From: an uncultured Actinomycetes bacterium
GTDB taxonomy: Bacteria > Actinomycetota > Thermoleophilia > RBG-16-64-13
Reading direction: 5' to 3'
Length of the DNA: 41,792 bases
NCBI GenBank assembly: GCA_937148845.1
Contig: CAKZRW010000065.1
Location: 1-41,792, forward strand
Below are positions 19,450 through 28,901 of this stretch, piece by piece (position 1 is the first letter of the stretch; every line of letters starts with the position of its first letter). The position numbers and the translations under genes are program-made. The notes under the pieces are model-generated. The model ran no database searches and had not been told where the DNA came from. It saw only the letters and a list, made by a program, of their open reading frames with translations.

Positions 19450-20244
19450 TCACTTCCCGATGGTATCCAGTTGGGCGCGCAATTGGAAGAGATCGGGACG
19501 TAGGAGCACATATCCCCAGCTGGCAGGTCGACCTTCCGCGTCAAGAAAGACGTGCTCCAAGCAGAGGGCAGCCTTCCCCTCAGGCTGATTGAAAATGTTG
19601 GCGCTCTCTTGGTCGAGGTTGACAGCTCTCACCGTAAGTTCCCCGCGGGGCAACCTGACGCCGCGGTCCGATTGGAGAAACGCATCCAAAGAGGTCGGCT
19701 GAAGCTGACTCTCAAGGAGAGGACGGCGGGGATCATAAAGTACGTATTCGCAGTAATACATGAGAGGCCCACTGGGATCGGTTACCAGCCGACGCAGGCT
19801 TACGACACGCTCACCTTCGGCGAGTCCGAGTATGCGAGCAGTCTTCGCATCTGCCCTATCCATGGCGACTGAAAGAAGGCGTGTTTCGGCGGAACCCTCC
19901 ACCCATCTCCCCGTGCCGGAACTGAGTCTGAACGTCGCCTTGCTCAAGTCGGGGACTCGCACGAACGTACCCTGGCCCTGTACACAGGAAACCGCGCCTT
20001 TCTGCTTCAAGGCCGCTAATGCCCGTCGCACGGTCATCGGACTGGCTCCGAATTCGGTGCACAGCTGGGGGATGGAGGGTAAACGGCTTCCCGGGGCGTA
20101 GGTTCCTTGCGCTATCCGGCGGGCGAGCGTGTCCGCGATCATGAGATACACCGGCTGAGAAGGTTCAAGAGCGTTCTGTCCCTCGGGAGAGGGGGGCTTC
20201 TTGAGCCTTCGGATCTTCGGCGATGGTCGCGGACTTGGCTTCAC
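19450..20244 (-). CDS. GntR-family transcriptional regulator, HutC subfamily (UTRA domain)
   Basis: This protein is 264 aa from GTG 20244. The first 30 residues (Pro/Lys-rich) are outside the family and the true start could be nearer to VYLMIADTL (residue 32 on). The winged helix spans about residues 31-95, with SRLPSIPQLCTEFGASPMTVRRALAALKQKG. A UTRA ligand-binding domain follows with ERVVSLRRLVTDPSGPLMYYCEYVL and a closing ALCLEHVFLDAEGRPASWGYVLLRPDLF. It is probably co-transcribed with the corrinoid gene. It is well placed to control both that gene and the divergent URO-D/importer-3 operon in response to a small aromatic or methylated effector (inference). Confidence 0.9.
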   Translation of the reverse strand: MKPSPRPSPKIRRLKKPPSPEGQNALEPSQPVYLMIADTLARRIAQGTYAPGSRLPSIPQLCTEFGASPMTVRRALAALKQKGAVSCVQGQGTFVRVPDLSKATFRLSSGTGRWVEGSAETRLLSVAMDRADAKTARILGLAEGERVVSLRRLVTDPSGPLMYYCEYVLYDPRRPLLESQLQPTSLDAFLQSDRGVRLPRGELTVRAVNLDQESANIFNQPEGKAALCLEHVFLDAEGRPASWGYVLLRPDLFQLRAQLDTIGK

Positions 20245-20564
20245 GGCGAGCCTGTGTATTCGCTCAGAGGCATTGGAGCAACTTGTGAGAGATCAGTATG
20301 GCCCGAACATCCCATCTGACGGTCCGATCCTGTCTTGCAGTGGGTACGGACTGCTACGGACCCCACCCACATTCATTATATACACAGACCCACAAATCTT
20401 GTCGACTAAGACTGATTACAACTCATATACATCTTGCATTTGTGGACTGATATGTTATATGCTCTCATGGTGCCGGTCTTCGTCTGACGCGGACACTGTA
20501 TACCATGCTGCGGGGGGACTTGGGCGAGAACTCGTGCATCGAGGCCCAGCAAAGAGGGGGGCGG
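20245..20564. promoter_or_regulatory. AT-rich divergent control region, gntR-corrinoid / uroD-importer 3
   Basis: This 320-bp gap contains the most AT-rich stretch I noticed in the window (about 20370-20465). On the minus strand a consensus TATAAT (complement of 20375-20380) with TCGACA 19 bases upstream could drive gntR. On the plus strand TTGCAT (20434-20439), 16 bases, TATATG (20456-20461) could drive the URO-D operon. CCACAAAT (20390-20397) is inverted as ATTTGTGG (20438-20445), and ACTGAT is repeated at 20411 and 20446. A small palindrome GTATAC lies at 20498-20503. These are candidate regulator sites between the two promoters. Confidence 0.45.
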
Positions 20565-21902
20565 ATGACCGACAAACCCTGGGCTGAAATGAGCCCGGCA
20601 GAGAAGCGGGCCTGGCGGATCCAGACCTGGCGGCACCCGGAGATCGACTTCGTCTCCGCCGAGGCTGAAGCTCTATACAGAGCTCGGGTAGACCGAGTCA
20701 TCGCTGCCATCAACCTGACTACGCCTGATCGTGTGCCTGTGCGGCTTGCTGTCGGCTTCTGGCCTGCTAAGGCGGCTGGTCTCAGTCCCTATGACGCGAT
20801 GAGGGACACGGCAGCAGCTTTGCAGGCTTGGAAGGATTTCAACCTCAGATTCCAACCGGACGTTTCGGTCGACCCCCTGAACAACACCGTCCCGGCGGCG
20901 GTCTTCAACTTGCTCGACTACAGACTGTATGCCTGGCCTGGGCACGGCGTGGCGCGAAGTGCTGGCTACCAATACAAAGAACGGGAATGGATGCTGGTTG
21001 AGGAGTACGACCACCTCATCTCAGATCCTACGGATTTCTTGTTGCGCGTTTATCTGCCACGGGCCGTGGGCGTATATGGCGGGTTTGCCGGTCTGTCTTC
21101 TTTTTGGGACTACATCGAACTCCCAGGGGTGGCTGGCCAGGTGTCGGGCTGGGGAAGCGACGACATGGTCACCGGCCTGAGGAACCTCCTCAAGGCTGCC
21201 AAGATCGCCAACAAGTGGCTGAAGCTTGCCTTGGCGGCGATGCAAGAGGTGCAAGCGCTCGGGTTCCCTCGGTATGTCGGCTCATCGACGAAAGCCCCCT
21301 TCGACATGCTGGGGGACACCTTGCGGGGGACCAAAGGCATTATCCTCGACATGTTCCGTTGCCCCGACAAAGTGATCGCCGCTTGCGAGCGTCTTGTCCA
21401 GGTGGCAGTCGACTGGCCTTTGCGAAAGGCGCGCCGTCCGTCTATCCCTGTGTGCTTCATCCCGTTGCACAAGGGGGCAGACGGGTTCATGAGCGATGAG
21501 CAGTTCCGCCTCTTCTACTGGCCGAGTCTACGGCAGACCATTCTCGGGCTGATCGACCAGGGTCTCATTCCGCTCCTGTTCGCGGAGGGCTGCTACAACA
21601 GTCGGCTGGAAATCGTCAAGGATCTTCCGGAAGGCTCGACCATCTGGTTCTTCGACCAGACGGACATGGCCCTGGCTAAGCAGACAGTGGGAAAGGTGGC
21701 CTGTATCCAAGGCAATGTTCCTCTCTCGCTCCTATACGCAGGCACGCCGGAACGCACCGCGGACTACGTTCGACGCCTTATCGAGGTCGCAGGAGAGGGA
21801 GGAGGGTTCATCCTAGATCTAGGCGCCATTGCTGATGGTGGAAATGAACAGAATCTCGAAACGATGATGAGGGCCGCCAGAGAATACGGGGTCTACAAGT
21901 GA
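20565..21902 (+). CDS. URO-D-family protein, probable corrinoid-dependent methyltransferase (paralogue 3)
   Basis: This protein is 445 aa from ATG 20565, chosen for the AGGGGGG ribosome site and because the start then matches the two other paralogues (MTDKPWAEMSPAEKRAWRIQTW). It shares PDRVPV, WPGHGVARSAGYQYKEREWM, PLHKGADGFMS, FAEG, ACIQGNVP and GGGFILDLGA with them. MtaA-type zinc cysteines are again replaced. It is divergent from its presumed corrinoid partner (18779-19432) and is translationally coupled to livG of importer 3 (GTGA overlap at 21899). That coupling strongly suggests that the importer delivers its substrate. Confidence 0.78.
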   Translation: MTDKPWAEMSPAEKRAWRIQTWRHPEIDFVSAEAEALYRARVDRVIAAINLTTPDRVPVRLAVGFWPAKAAGLSPYDAMRDTAAALQAWKDFNLRFQPDVSVDPLNNTVPAAVFNLLDYRLYAWPGHGVARSAGYQYKEREWMLVEEYDHLISDPTDFLLRVYLPRAVGVYGGFAGLSSFWDYIELPGVAGQVSGWGSDDMVTGLRNLLKAAKIANKWLKLALAAMQEVQALGFPRYVGSSTKAPFDMLGDTLRGTKGIILDMFRCPDKVIAACERLVQVAVDWPLRKARRPSIPVCFIPLHKGADGFMSDEQFRLFYWPSLRQTILGLIDQGLIPLLFAEGCYNSRLEIVKDLPEGSTIWFFDQTDMALAKQTVGKVACIQGNVPLSLLYAGTPERTADYVRRLIEVAGEGGGFILDLGAIADGGNEQNLETMMRAAREYGVYK

Positions 21903-22717
21903 GCCATACGACTGTACAAGTGCAGAACGTTTCCCTCAGCTTCGGTGGGGTCAAGGCGCTCACGGACGTCAGCATTACTGTCAGTTCTGACGAGATCTTT
22001 GCCATCATCGGTCCCAACGGGGCGGGGAAGACCGCTCTCTTGAACTGCATCAGCGGGTTTTATAGGCCGCAGGTCGGTGAAGTGTACTTGTACGGGAAGA
22101 AGATCACCGGTCTCCGGCCCGACAGGATCGCCAGACTGGGTATTGCCCGCACCTTCCAGAACATAGGGCTCTATACCGGGCTCAGCACGCTCGACAACAT
22201 CATGGCGGCGCGTCATGTCTTCATGAAGCAGAACTTCCTGACCAGTGCTCTTTACTTCGGCTGGTCGCGGAAGGAGGAGATCGCCCACCGGAAGACTGTG
22301 GAAGAGATCATAGACTTCCTCGAGATGCAGTCGATCAGGAAGCAGATCGTGGGCACCTTGCCCTACGGATTGCGGAAAAGGGTGGAACTGGGCCGAGCTC
22401 TAGCCCTTGAGCCCAAGGTCCTTCTCCTGGACGAGCCGATGGCGGGAATGACCTTGGAGGAAAAGGAGGACATCGCCCGCTTCATTCTCGATGTGTTCGA
22501 GGGGCAGGGTGACACCTATCCCGACAGTCCAGTGCTTCGAGACGGAGTCCGCAGCATCGTCATGATCGAGCACGACATGGGCGTAGTCATGGACCTGGCC
22601 GATCGCATCGCAGTGCTCAACTTCGGTCGAAAGATCGCAGAGGGCACTCCGGCTCAGATCCAGAGTGATCCTGATGTCATCAAGGCGTACCTGGGAGAGC
22701 CTGGCCAGCCAGGCTGA
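21899..22717 (+). CDS. livG: LIV-type ABC transporter ATPase LivG (importer 3)
   Basis: This 272-aa ATPase starts at GTG 21899 and overlaps the URO-D stop by four bases. Walker A is GPNGAGKTA near residue 38, followed by ARTFQNIGLYTGLSTLDN, the signature LPYGLRKRVELGRAL, Walker B VLLLDEPMAGM and the switch region MIEHDMGVVMD. It is about 25 residues longer than the importer-1 copy because of an insertion around VFEGQGDTYPDSPVLRDGVRS before the switch His. The same insertion type occurs in importers that carry a CoA ligase gene in the operon. Confidence 0.92.
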   Translation: MSHTTVQVQNVSLSFGGVKALTDVSITVSSDEIFAIIGPNGAGKTALLNCISGFYRPQVGEVYLYGKKITGLRPDRIARLGIARTFQNIGLYTGLSTLDNIMAARHVFMKQNFLTSALYFGWSRKEEIAHRKTVEEIIDFLEMQSIRKQIVGTLPYGLRKRVELGRALALEPKVLLLDEPMAGMTLEEKEDIARFILDVFEGQGDTYPDSPVLRDGVRSIVMIEHDMGVVMDLADRIAVLNFGRKIAEGTPAQIQSDPDVIKAYLGEPGQPG

Positions 22718-22719
22718 CG

Positions 22720-23517
22720 ATGCCGATGCTTAAGGTAACTAATGTGGAAGCAGCCTACCTCGGTGTGATCCGGGTGTTGCACGGGATCTCGCTCCAAGTG
22801 GGCGATGGTCAGATCGTGGCGCTCATCGGCAGCAATGGTGCGGGCAAGACCACCACTCTCAAGGCCGTCTCAGGGTTGCTGCGCACTGAGCAGGGCAACA
22901 TCACGAGCGGAGAGATCACCCTCGATGGCAGACGTATAGACCGCCTGAGTCCCGAGGAGATCGCTCGTCTTGGTGTCAGTCAGGTCATGGAAGGACGTCG
23001 TGTGCTTGAGCACCTCACGGTTGAAGAGAATCTCATGGTGGGTGCGTATCGCCGCAAAGATCGCGCAGCCGTCAAACGCGACCTAGAGATGGTCTTCGAG
23101 TATTTTCCAAGGATCCGTCAGTACAGAAAACGGGTAAGCGGCTACTTGTCCGGCGGCGAGCAGCAGATGTTGGTCATTGGTCGGGCCTTGATGGCTGCTC
23201 CGAGGCTGATGTTACTGGATGAACCTTCTCTGGGGCTGGCTCCCATGGCTGTCCAGACCATCTACGACATTGTCAAACAGATCAATCAGGATAGAGGTCT
23301 GTCCATGCTCATCGTTGAGCAGAATGTCAGAGCCGCTCTGGGAATCGCCGACTATGGCTACGTCATGGAGAACGGCCGAATCGTTCTCGACGGGCCGTCC
23401 GAACGACTGCGGGACAACGAAGATGTCAGGGAATTCTACATGGGCATCTCCTCGAGCGGAGCTCGAAAGAGCTACCGCGAGGTAAAGCATTATCGTCGCA
23501 GGAAGAGATGGGTGTAG
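22720..23517 (+). CDS. livF: LIV-type ABC transporter ATPase LivF (importer 3)
   Basis: This 265-aa ATPase starts at ATG 22720 (or 22726), two bases after livG. Walker A is GSNGAGKTT, then VMEGRRVLEHLTVEENLMVG, the signature LSGGEQQMLVIGRAL, Walker B LMLLDEPSLGL and LIVEQNV. A basic tail (SYREVKHYRRRKRWV) extends beyond the usual LivF end and overlaps the start of the ligase gene by ten bases. Confidence 0.92.
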   Translation: MPMLKVTNVEAAYLGVIRVLHGISLQVGDGQIVALIGSNGAGKTTTLKAVSGLLRTEQGNITSGEITLDGRRIDRLSPEEIARLGVSQVMEGRRVLEHLTVEENLMVGAYRRKDRAAVKRDLEMVFEYFPRIRQYRKRVSGYLSGGEQQMLVIGRALMAAPRLMLLDEPSLGLAPMAVQTIYDIVKQINQDRGLSMLIVEQNVRAALGIADYGYVMENGRIVLDGPSERLRDNEDVREFYMGISSSGARKSYREVKHYRRRKRWV

Positions 23518-25463
23518 TGGAAACCAACGCCGGCTCACTCGACACCTGGCCCAAGCTGTTGGAGCACAACGGTCGCGTCTTCGGTGCGGGTCTTACAGCC
23601 ATGCGCTACAAGCACCACGGCATCTGGGATTCCTACAGCTGGGCCGACTACCTTGAGAGAGTGCGCCATCTGGCTTGCGGTCTGCTGTCGCTAGGTTTTG
23701 CACCCGGGGACAGGCTTCTGATTGTCGGTGGGAATACCCCGGAGTGGTATTTTGCGCAGCTTGCTGCGCAATGCAACAGGGGCATCAGTGTGGGTCTTTA
23801 CTCCGATCTCTCCGCGGCTGAGATCGAACAGGTGGCCCGGGAATGCGAAGTCCGGTTCGCCCTGGTGGAGGATCAGGAGCAGGTGGACAAGGTCTTGGCT
23901 ATCCAGGACCGGTTACCCGGGCTTAAGACGGTCATATATTGGCGGTACAGAGGTCTCAGCGCGGGCGAGGACAACCGGCTTATCGGCCTTCGCGAAGTCC
24001 TGGAGAGGGGGCGCCGGTACGAGCAGGACTGCCCGCATGACTTCCTTAGGAATGTGGCGGCGACCCGGGCTGAGGATATCTGTTCCGTAGTGTACACCTC
24101 TGGCGCCACCGGTAGTCCCAAGGGAGCGATGCACAGCTACCGGTCACTGATGGCAGGTGCTGTGTTTCTTGACCAAGTGGCCGGGCTCAAGCGCACAGAC
24201 CGCCTTGTCTCGTACCTACCACCGGCCTGGATCGCCGAACAATGGCTGCCATTCGGCTGCCACCTACTGCGAGGGTGCACAGTGGTCTTTCCAGAGAGCC
24301 TGGAGACGCATGAAGCCGACATCCGCGAGGTCGGACCCACTGTGGTCAACTACGTCTCGTCCCTGTGGGAAAGTCTGGCTCGTCAAGCAAGGGCACGGAT
24401 GGCGGGGGCTACTCCTGTCAAGAGAGCAGTCTCCACCTACCTGCTCTCGGCCGGTCTGACGAAAGCTCGGATCGAAGAAGAGGGCGCACGGTCTTCTGCC
24501 GCGCTCCGCTTCCTGGACCTCATCGGGGAAGGTCTTGTGTTCCGCCGTGTACGCCACAGCCTTGGCCTGGGGCGTACACGGGTCTGTTTCACGCACGGGT
24601 GCGTTCTGCCGCCTGAGACGGTCCGGTTCCTGCGAGCGGTCAGGGTACCCCTGCAAGGCGTGTATGGGTCTGCCGAGGCCGGGGCGATCGGCGTGCGTGA
24701 TTTCCGTTCTCGTGCTCCAGGTGCGAGCTTCTCCATGCGCGCAGATATCGAGGTGAAGCTGACTGCCGAGGGAGAGCTTCTAGTCAGGCACCCTGGGGCG
24801 TTCTTGGGCTACTTCAACTATCCGCAAGCGACCGCAGCGGTCTGTGCAGATGCCTGGGTCGCGACTGGCGACTGCTGTCAGGTGAGGGGTGGAGACCTTC
24901 TGTTTATGGGTCGGCTTGATGACCTGCTTGTTCTTCCGGAAGGCGGGCTCCTGTCGTTGCGGGAGGTGGAGAACCGGCTGAAATGCAGTCCATTCATCAG
25001 GGAAGCGTGGGTTCCTCCCCACTACCAGGATGGCCACCTCTCAGCGGTGATCATCATCGACAGGATGACGGTGGGGCGCTGGGCCGACAGGAACAAAGTC
25101 ACCTTCACTACCTTTGCCGATCTTTCGCAGAAGCCAGAGGTCTACCAGCTCATACGGCGAGAGATCGAGTTGGTGAACCGGTCTCTGCCCGTAGAGCAGC
25201 GCATCGGACGGTTCGTCAATTTCCACAAGGAATTCGACCCTGACGAGGGCGAACTGACTCGTAACCGCAAGCTAAGGAGGGCCTTACTTACGAGCAGGTA
25301 TTCCGGGTTGGTGCAGGCGCTCGTGGATGGGAGTCCGAGCGTGGAGATCGAGGCAGAAATCGCATACCGGGACGGTCGGACAAGCAGGCTGAGAACCGTC
25401 GTCGGGGTTGGCACGGTGGCCGTGTCCGATGATGTGTTATCACGAGAGGGCGGTGAACTGTGA
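23508..25463 (+). CDS. AMP-forming acyl-CoA ligase of the long-chain type
   Basis: This 651-aa protein has ATG at 23508 with AGGAAG upstream. ANL-superfamily motifs are present: YTSGATGSPKG (196-206), YGSAEAG (386-392), TGD (453-455), GRLDD (468-472) and a C-terminal TRNRKLRR with Lys588, the expected catalytic lysine. Length and a lid between residues 280 and 380 fit the FACL/VLACS-like group. It lies inside importer operon 3 between livF and livH, overlapping both neighbours. It may activate the imported carboxylic acid with CoA as it enters. The substrate could be an aromatic or alicyclic acid; the sequence does not tell. Confidence 0.9.
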   Translation: MGVVETNAGSLDTWPKLLEHNGRVFGAGLTAMRYKHHGIWDSYSWADYLERVRHLACGLLSLGFAPGDRLLIVGGNTPEWYFAQLAAQCNRGISVGLYSDLSAAEIEQVARECEVRFALVEDQEQVDKVLAIQDRLPGLKTVIYWRYRGLSAGEDNRLIGLREVLERGRRYEQDCPHDFLRNVAATRAEDICSVVYTSGATGSPKGAMHSYRSLMAGAVFLDQVAGLKRTDRLVSYLPPAWIAEQWLPFGCHLLRGCTVVFPESLETHEADIREVGPTVVNYVSSLWESLARQARARMAGATPVKRAVSTYLLSAGLTKARIEEEGARSSAALRFLDLIGEGLVFRRVRHSLGLGRTRVCFTHGCVLPPETVRFLRAVRVPLQGVYGSAEAGAIGVRDFRSRAPGASFSMRADIEVKLTAEGELLVRHPGAFLGYFNYPQATAAVCADAWVATGDCCQVRGGDLLFMGRLDDLLVLPEGGLLSLREVENRLKCSPFIREAWVPPHYQDGHLSAVIIIDRMTVGRWADRNKVTFTTFADLSQKPEVYQLIRREIELVNRSLPVEQRIGRFVNFHKEFDPDEGELTRNRKLRRALLTSRYSGLVQALVDGSPSVEIEAEIAYRDGRTSRLRTVVGVGTVAVSDDVLSREGGEL

Positions 25464-26350
25464 CGTTCTTCGCGCAGCTGTTTATCACTGGACTCGCCTT
25501 GGGCATGATGTATGCCCTTATCGCCATAGGCTTCGTCATCATTTTCAAGTGCTCGCGGGCTTTCAACATAGCGTCAGGCCAGATCGTCATGATCGGTGGC
25601 TACCTGGGTTACACCTTCCTGATTCCCCTGGGCTTGCCGGTTTGGTTGGCGATCGTGGTGTCCGCAGCAATCGGGGCTGTGATGGGGCTCGTCATTGAGC
25701 GGTTGGCCGTGCGCCCGCTTCTCGGCAAGCCGGCTCTTGCCCTTGTGATGATGACCATCGCTCTAGCCGGGGCATTGGACGGAGTGGCGATACTGGGTTG
25801 GGGCGGTATCTACGAGACCTACCACGAAGTGTTGCCCGAGATCACCCTCACTTTTGGAGCTGTCTCGATACCTCCTTCCTCGCTGTTGGGTCTGCTCGTT
25901 TCTGTTGTCATCGTCGCGGCTCTCTTGTTTCTCTTCCGCTTCACAAAGATCGGTCTTGCTATGCGGGCGACCGCCGAGGACGAGCCAGTGACCCGTGGTC
26001 TCGGTATCAAGGCTACCTTCGTGTATGCCATCGTTTGGGTCATCGCCTGCGTGGTGGGGGTCCTTGCCGGGATCCTGCTGGGCGGGGTCTCCGGGGTGTC
26101 CCCCCCGCTGGCTGAAATAGGCCTGAAAGCGCTCGCTGTAGTCATTCTCGGTGGTCTTGACTCGATCGGTGGCGCGATCCTCGCGGGGGTAATACTCGGC
26201 ATTCTGGAGAATCTGGCAGCTGGTTATCTCGACCCGATGATGCCTTCGGGGGGCGGACTTGCGAACGTGTTTCCGTTCATCGTCATGCTGGTCGTGTTGG
26301 TCTTTCGGCCGCACGGCTTGTTCGGACTCAAGCGGATCGAGAGGGTTTAA
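25460..26350 (+). CDS. livH: LIV-type ABC transporter permease LivH (importer 3)
   Basis: This 296-aa membrane protein starts at GTG 25460 and overlaps the ligase stop by four bases. LivH marks are GLALGMMYALIAIGFVIIFKCSRAFNIASGQI, a FTKIGLAMRATAEDEPVTRGLG cytoplasmic loop, AVVILGGLDSIGGAILAG and FRPHGLFG. It ends next to the livM start without a gap. Confidence 0.92.
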   Translation: MTFFAQLFITGLALGMMYALIAIGFVIIFKCSRAFNIASGQIVMIGGYLGYTFLIPLGLPVWLAIVVSAAIGAVMGLVIERLAVRPLLGKPALALVMMTIALAGALDGVAILGWGGIYETYHEVLPEITLTFGAVSIPPSSLLGLLVSVVIVAALLFLFRFTKIGLAMRATAEDEPVTRGLGIKATFVYAIVWVIACVVGVLAGILLGGVSGVSPPLAEIGLKALAVVILGGLDSIGGAILAGVILGILENLAAGYLDPMMPSGGGLANVFPFIVMLVVLVFRPHGLFGLKRIERV

Positions 26351-27391
26351 GTGATGCGGCACTTCAGCAGCAGCTTCGCGCACAGTTACGGCCAGGACAT
26401 GGCGCTCTTGCGTACCAGGACGCAGTGGCTGTTGTTGGTGGTGTTCCTGGCTTTCATATTCACTGTCCCGCGCTGGGCCTCCAATTCTTTCCTCACTTTG
26501 GCTACCGTCATTGGCATCACCATCGTGAGTGCACAGGGACTCAACATCCTCACGGGCAATTGTGGCCTGGTGTCAATGGGCCACTCCGCGTTCATGATGG
26601 TGGGTGGATATGCCATGGCCATACTGACTTCTCAGCTCGGACTGCCCTTCGTGCTGGCGGTTCCTGTCGCGGGCCTCGTGGCAGGAGTAGTAGGGACCAT
26701 ATTCGGGTTGCCGTCACTTCGTATCAAGGGCTTCTACTTGATCATGGCCACGGTTGCTGCCTACTTCATCATCCACTGGCTGGTCCTGCAATTCCGCCAA
26801 CTGACTGGTGGTACTGAAGGGATGGCACTCCCGCCAGCGGACCTCTTTGGCTGGTCGATCCGCTCACGGGAGAACTATTTCTACGTGGTCATAGTAACCG
26901 CCATCATCGCGACCTTGGTTGCCAAGAACATACTGCGGACCCGGATCGGGCGTGCTTTTGTTGCGATTCGTGACAACGACCTGGCTGCTGAAGCCATGGG
27001 CGTGAACCTGTTCCGGTACAAACTCCAAGCCTTCTTCCTGGGGAACATCTTCGCCGGCGTAGCCGGAGCGCTCTCGGTCCAGTATTACGCGTTCGCGAAT
27101 GTGGAACAGTTCCCGTTCTTCGACTCAGTCTGGCTCTTGGGAATGCTGATCGTTGGGGGCATGGGAAGCGTGTCGGGGGTCATCTATGGTGTCATAGCTA
27201 TCAAGCTGCTCCAGCAGTTGGCGGTGAAGATCGGCCCCTCTCTGGCAGAGATCGTCAACCCGCAAGCAGCGGTAGGCCTGAGCCTGATCCTGCCTAGCAT
27301 CGCGATCATCCTCTTCCTGATATTCGCTCCTCGTGGCATCAGCCACCTCTGGGAGAGGGTGAGGAACTACTACCAGCTGTGGCCTTATTGA
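26351..27391 (+). CDS. livM: LIV-type ABC transporter permease LivM (importer 3)
   Basis: This 346-aa membrane protein starts at GTG 26351 or the adjacent ATG 26354; GAGAGGG upstream serves either. The pattern is QGLNILTGNCGLVSMGHSAFMMVGGY, LRIKGFYLIMATVAAYFIIHW, TRIGRAFVAIRDNDLAAEAMGVN, MLIVGGMGSVSGVIYG and FAPRGISHLW, all typical of LivM. The N-terminal 25 residues are cytosolic and polar, a little longer than usual. Confidence 0.92.
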   Translation: MMRHFSSSFAHSYGQDMALLRTRTQWLLLVVFLAFIFTVPRWASNSFLTLATVIGITIVSAQGLNILTGNCGLVSMGHSAFMMVGGYAMAILTSQLGLPFVLAVPVAGLVAGVVGTIFGLPSLRIKGFYLIMATVAAYFIIHWLVLQFRQLTGGTEGMALPPADLFGWSIRSRENYFYVVIVTAIIATLVAKNILRTRIGRAFVAIRDNDLAAEAMGVNLFRYKLQAFFLGNIFAGVAGALSVQYYAFANVEQFPFFDSVWLLGMLIVGGMGSVSGVIYGVIAIKLLQQLAVKIGPSLAEIVNPQAAVGLSLILPSIAIILFLIFAPRGISHLWERVRNYYQLWPY

Positions 27392-27488
27392 GCGTCTATG
27401 TGCAGGAGGTGGGGGAAAGGATCGAAAGAAGAACCAAGGCAGCACCAAAGAACATGACTGTGGACACGGAGTGAAAAGGGTCAAGAAG

Positions 27489-28853
27489 ATGAAGAGAAAC
27501 TGCATCGCAACTCTGCTCCTGCTCGCGGTCTTAGCATTCGCTGGCTTGGTGGCCTGTGGCGGCGGGGAGGAAACTACCACCACCGCAGCCCCTGTCACCA
27601 CGGCACCGCCGTCGACCACCGAGACGGCGGGTGGCGGTACTGAGACCAGTGGTCCACCGAGCACGACGGCCGAGCCCGTGACCTTCCTGGTGGGCGGCAC
27701 GTTTGCGCTGACGGGTGCTTACGCGGAAGACTGCGCGGCTGTTCTGGCTGGTTTTGAGGATTACGTGAAGTGGGTCAACGAGAACAAGATCGTCGCCCCT
27801 TGGTATCCGGACAAGCGTGTTCCGGACAACGTGACATACGAACTCAAGTGGGGCGACGACGCGCTCTCGCCTGACAAGTGCCTGACCATATACGAGGACT
27901 TCAAGTCCCAGGGGATGCTGGTGCAGCGCGTCACCGGGTCACCTGAAGGGATGGCTCTGAAAGACCTGCTGATCAAGGACATGATAGGGGCAACGAGCCA
28001 GTCCATGTCACCAGCCTACCTGATGCCGCCGGGCAACATCTTTACCACCGCTCCAATCTACACCGACCAGATGGCAGCGATTGCAGAGTGGTTCCTGGAC
28101 AACTGGAAGGATACCAGCCGCAAGCCGAGGGTTGCCTATCTGACGGCGGATAGTACGCTGGGGCGCAACATCGTGATCCCCGAGATGCGCGCATACCTGG
28201 AGAAGATCGGGTTCGAATTCGTGGGGGAACAATATGTGCCCATGGTTCCGACCGCTCCTCCAACCACGCAGCTCGCTTGGCTCAAGAAGAACAAGGTCGA
28301 TCTCGCTGTAGGCGTCATGATCAACGCGGGCAGCCAGCCGACCATCAAGGAAGCAGTCAGGCTGGGCATGGGGCCGCATCTTGACTACAAGATCACCTTT
28401 GGCTTTGCCAACCCCGCTCACCTACACATCTTCGTGCGCGACATGGGTGAGACCGGGGACGGTGTCGTCGTATCCGGCGATGTGTGTGCCCAAGATGCCG
28501 ACGTGGATGGCATCAAGTTCGCCAACATGCTGCAAGACACTTACCGACCCGACAAGCGCAACGACAACGTTATGTACCTGGATGGCATCATCGAAGGGAT
28601 GATACAGGTAGAAGCGCTGCGTCTGGCCTATCTGGCGGCAGGCGGTGCCAAGCTTACCAGCGAGGATGTCCTCAAGAAAGGCTTCTGGCAGATCAAAGAT
28701 TTTGACACCGGCGGTCTCTTGGTCACCAAGCTCACCTTCGGCGAAGGGGATCCGCAAGGAGTGGATCAAGTGCGGCTACAGCAGGCACAGGGTGGCAAGA
28801 TCGTAGAACTCGGTGCCTATCCTCTGCGCAACATCTTGCCGGCGGCCAAGTAG
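27489..28853 (+). CDS. LIV-type ABC transporter substrate-binding lipoprotein (importer 3)
   Basis: This protein is 454 aa from ATG 27489 (AAGGG eight bases upstream); an in-frame GTG at 27471 would add six residues. The signal peptide MKRNCIATLLLLAVLAFAG ends in the lipobox LVAC with Cys23. A Thr/Pro/Gly spacer leads into a type I binding fold. The fold differs from the other two binding proteins: it has a YVKWVNENKIVAPWYPDKRV segment and long insertions, as seen in binding proteins encoded with CoA-ligase-containing importers. It closes operon 3 and is followed by a strong terminator. Confidence 0.9.
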   Translation: MKRNCIATLLLLAVLAFAGLVACGGGEETTTTAAPVTTAPPSTTETAGGGTETSGPPSTTAEPVTFLVGGTFALTGAYAEDCAAVLAGFEDYVKWVNENKIVAPWYPDKRVPDNVTYELKWGDDALSPDKCLTIYEDFKSQGMLVQRVTGSPEGMALKDLLIKDMIGATSQSMSPAYLMPPGNIFTTAPIYTDQMAAIAEWFLDNWKDTSRKPRVAYLTADSTLGRNIVIPEMRAYLEKIGFEFVGEQYVPMVPTAPPTTQLAWLKKNKVDLAVGVMINAGSQPTIKEAVRLGMGPHLDYKITFGFANPAHLHIFVRDMGETGDGVVVSGDVCAQDADVDGIKFANMLQDTYRPDKRNDNVMYLDGIIEGMIQVEALRLAYLAAGGAKLTSEDVLKKGFWQIKDFDTGGLLVTKLTFGEGDPQGVDQVRLQQAQGGKIVELGAYPLRNILPAAK

Positions 28854-28901
28854 AGACAGCTGTTTACGGTCTCGGTCGGGGACGGTCGGGCCGTAGAGAA
28901 A

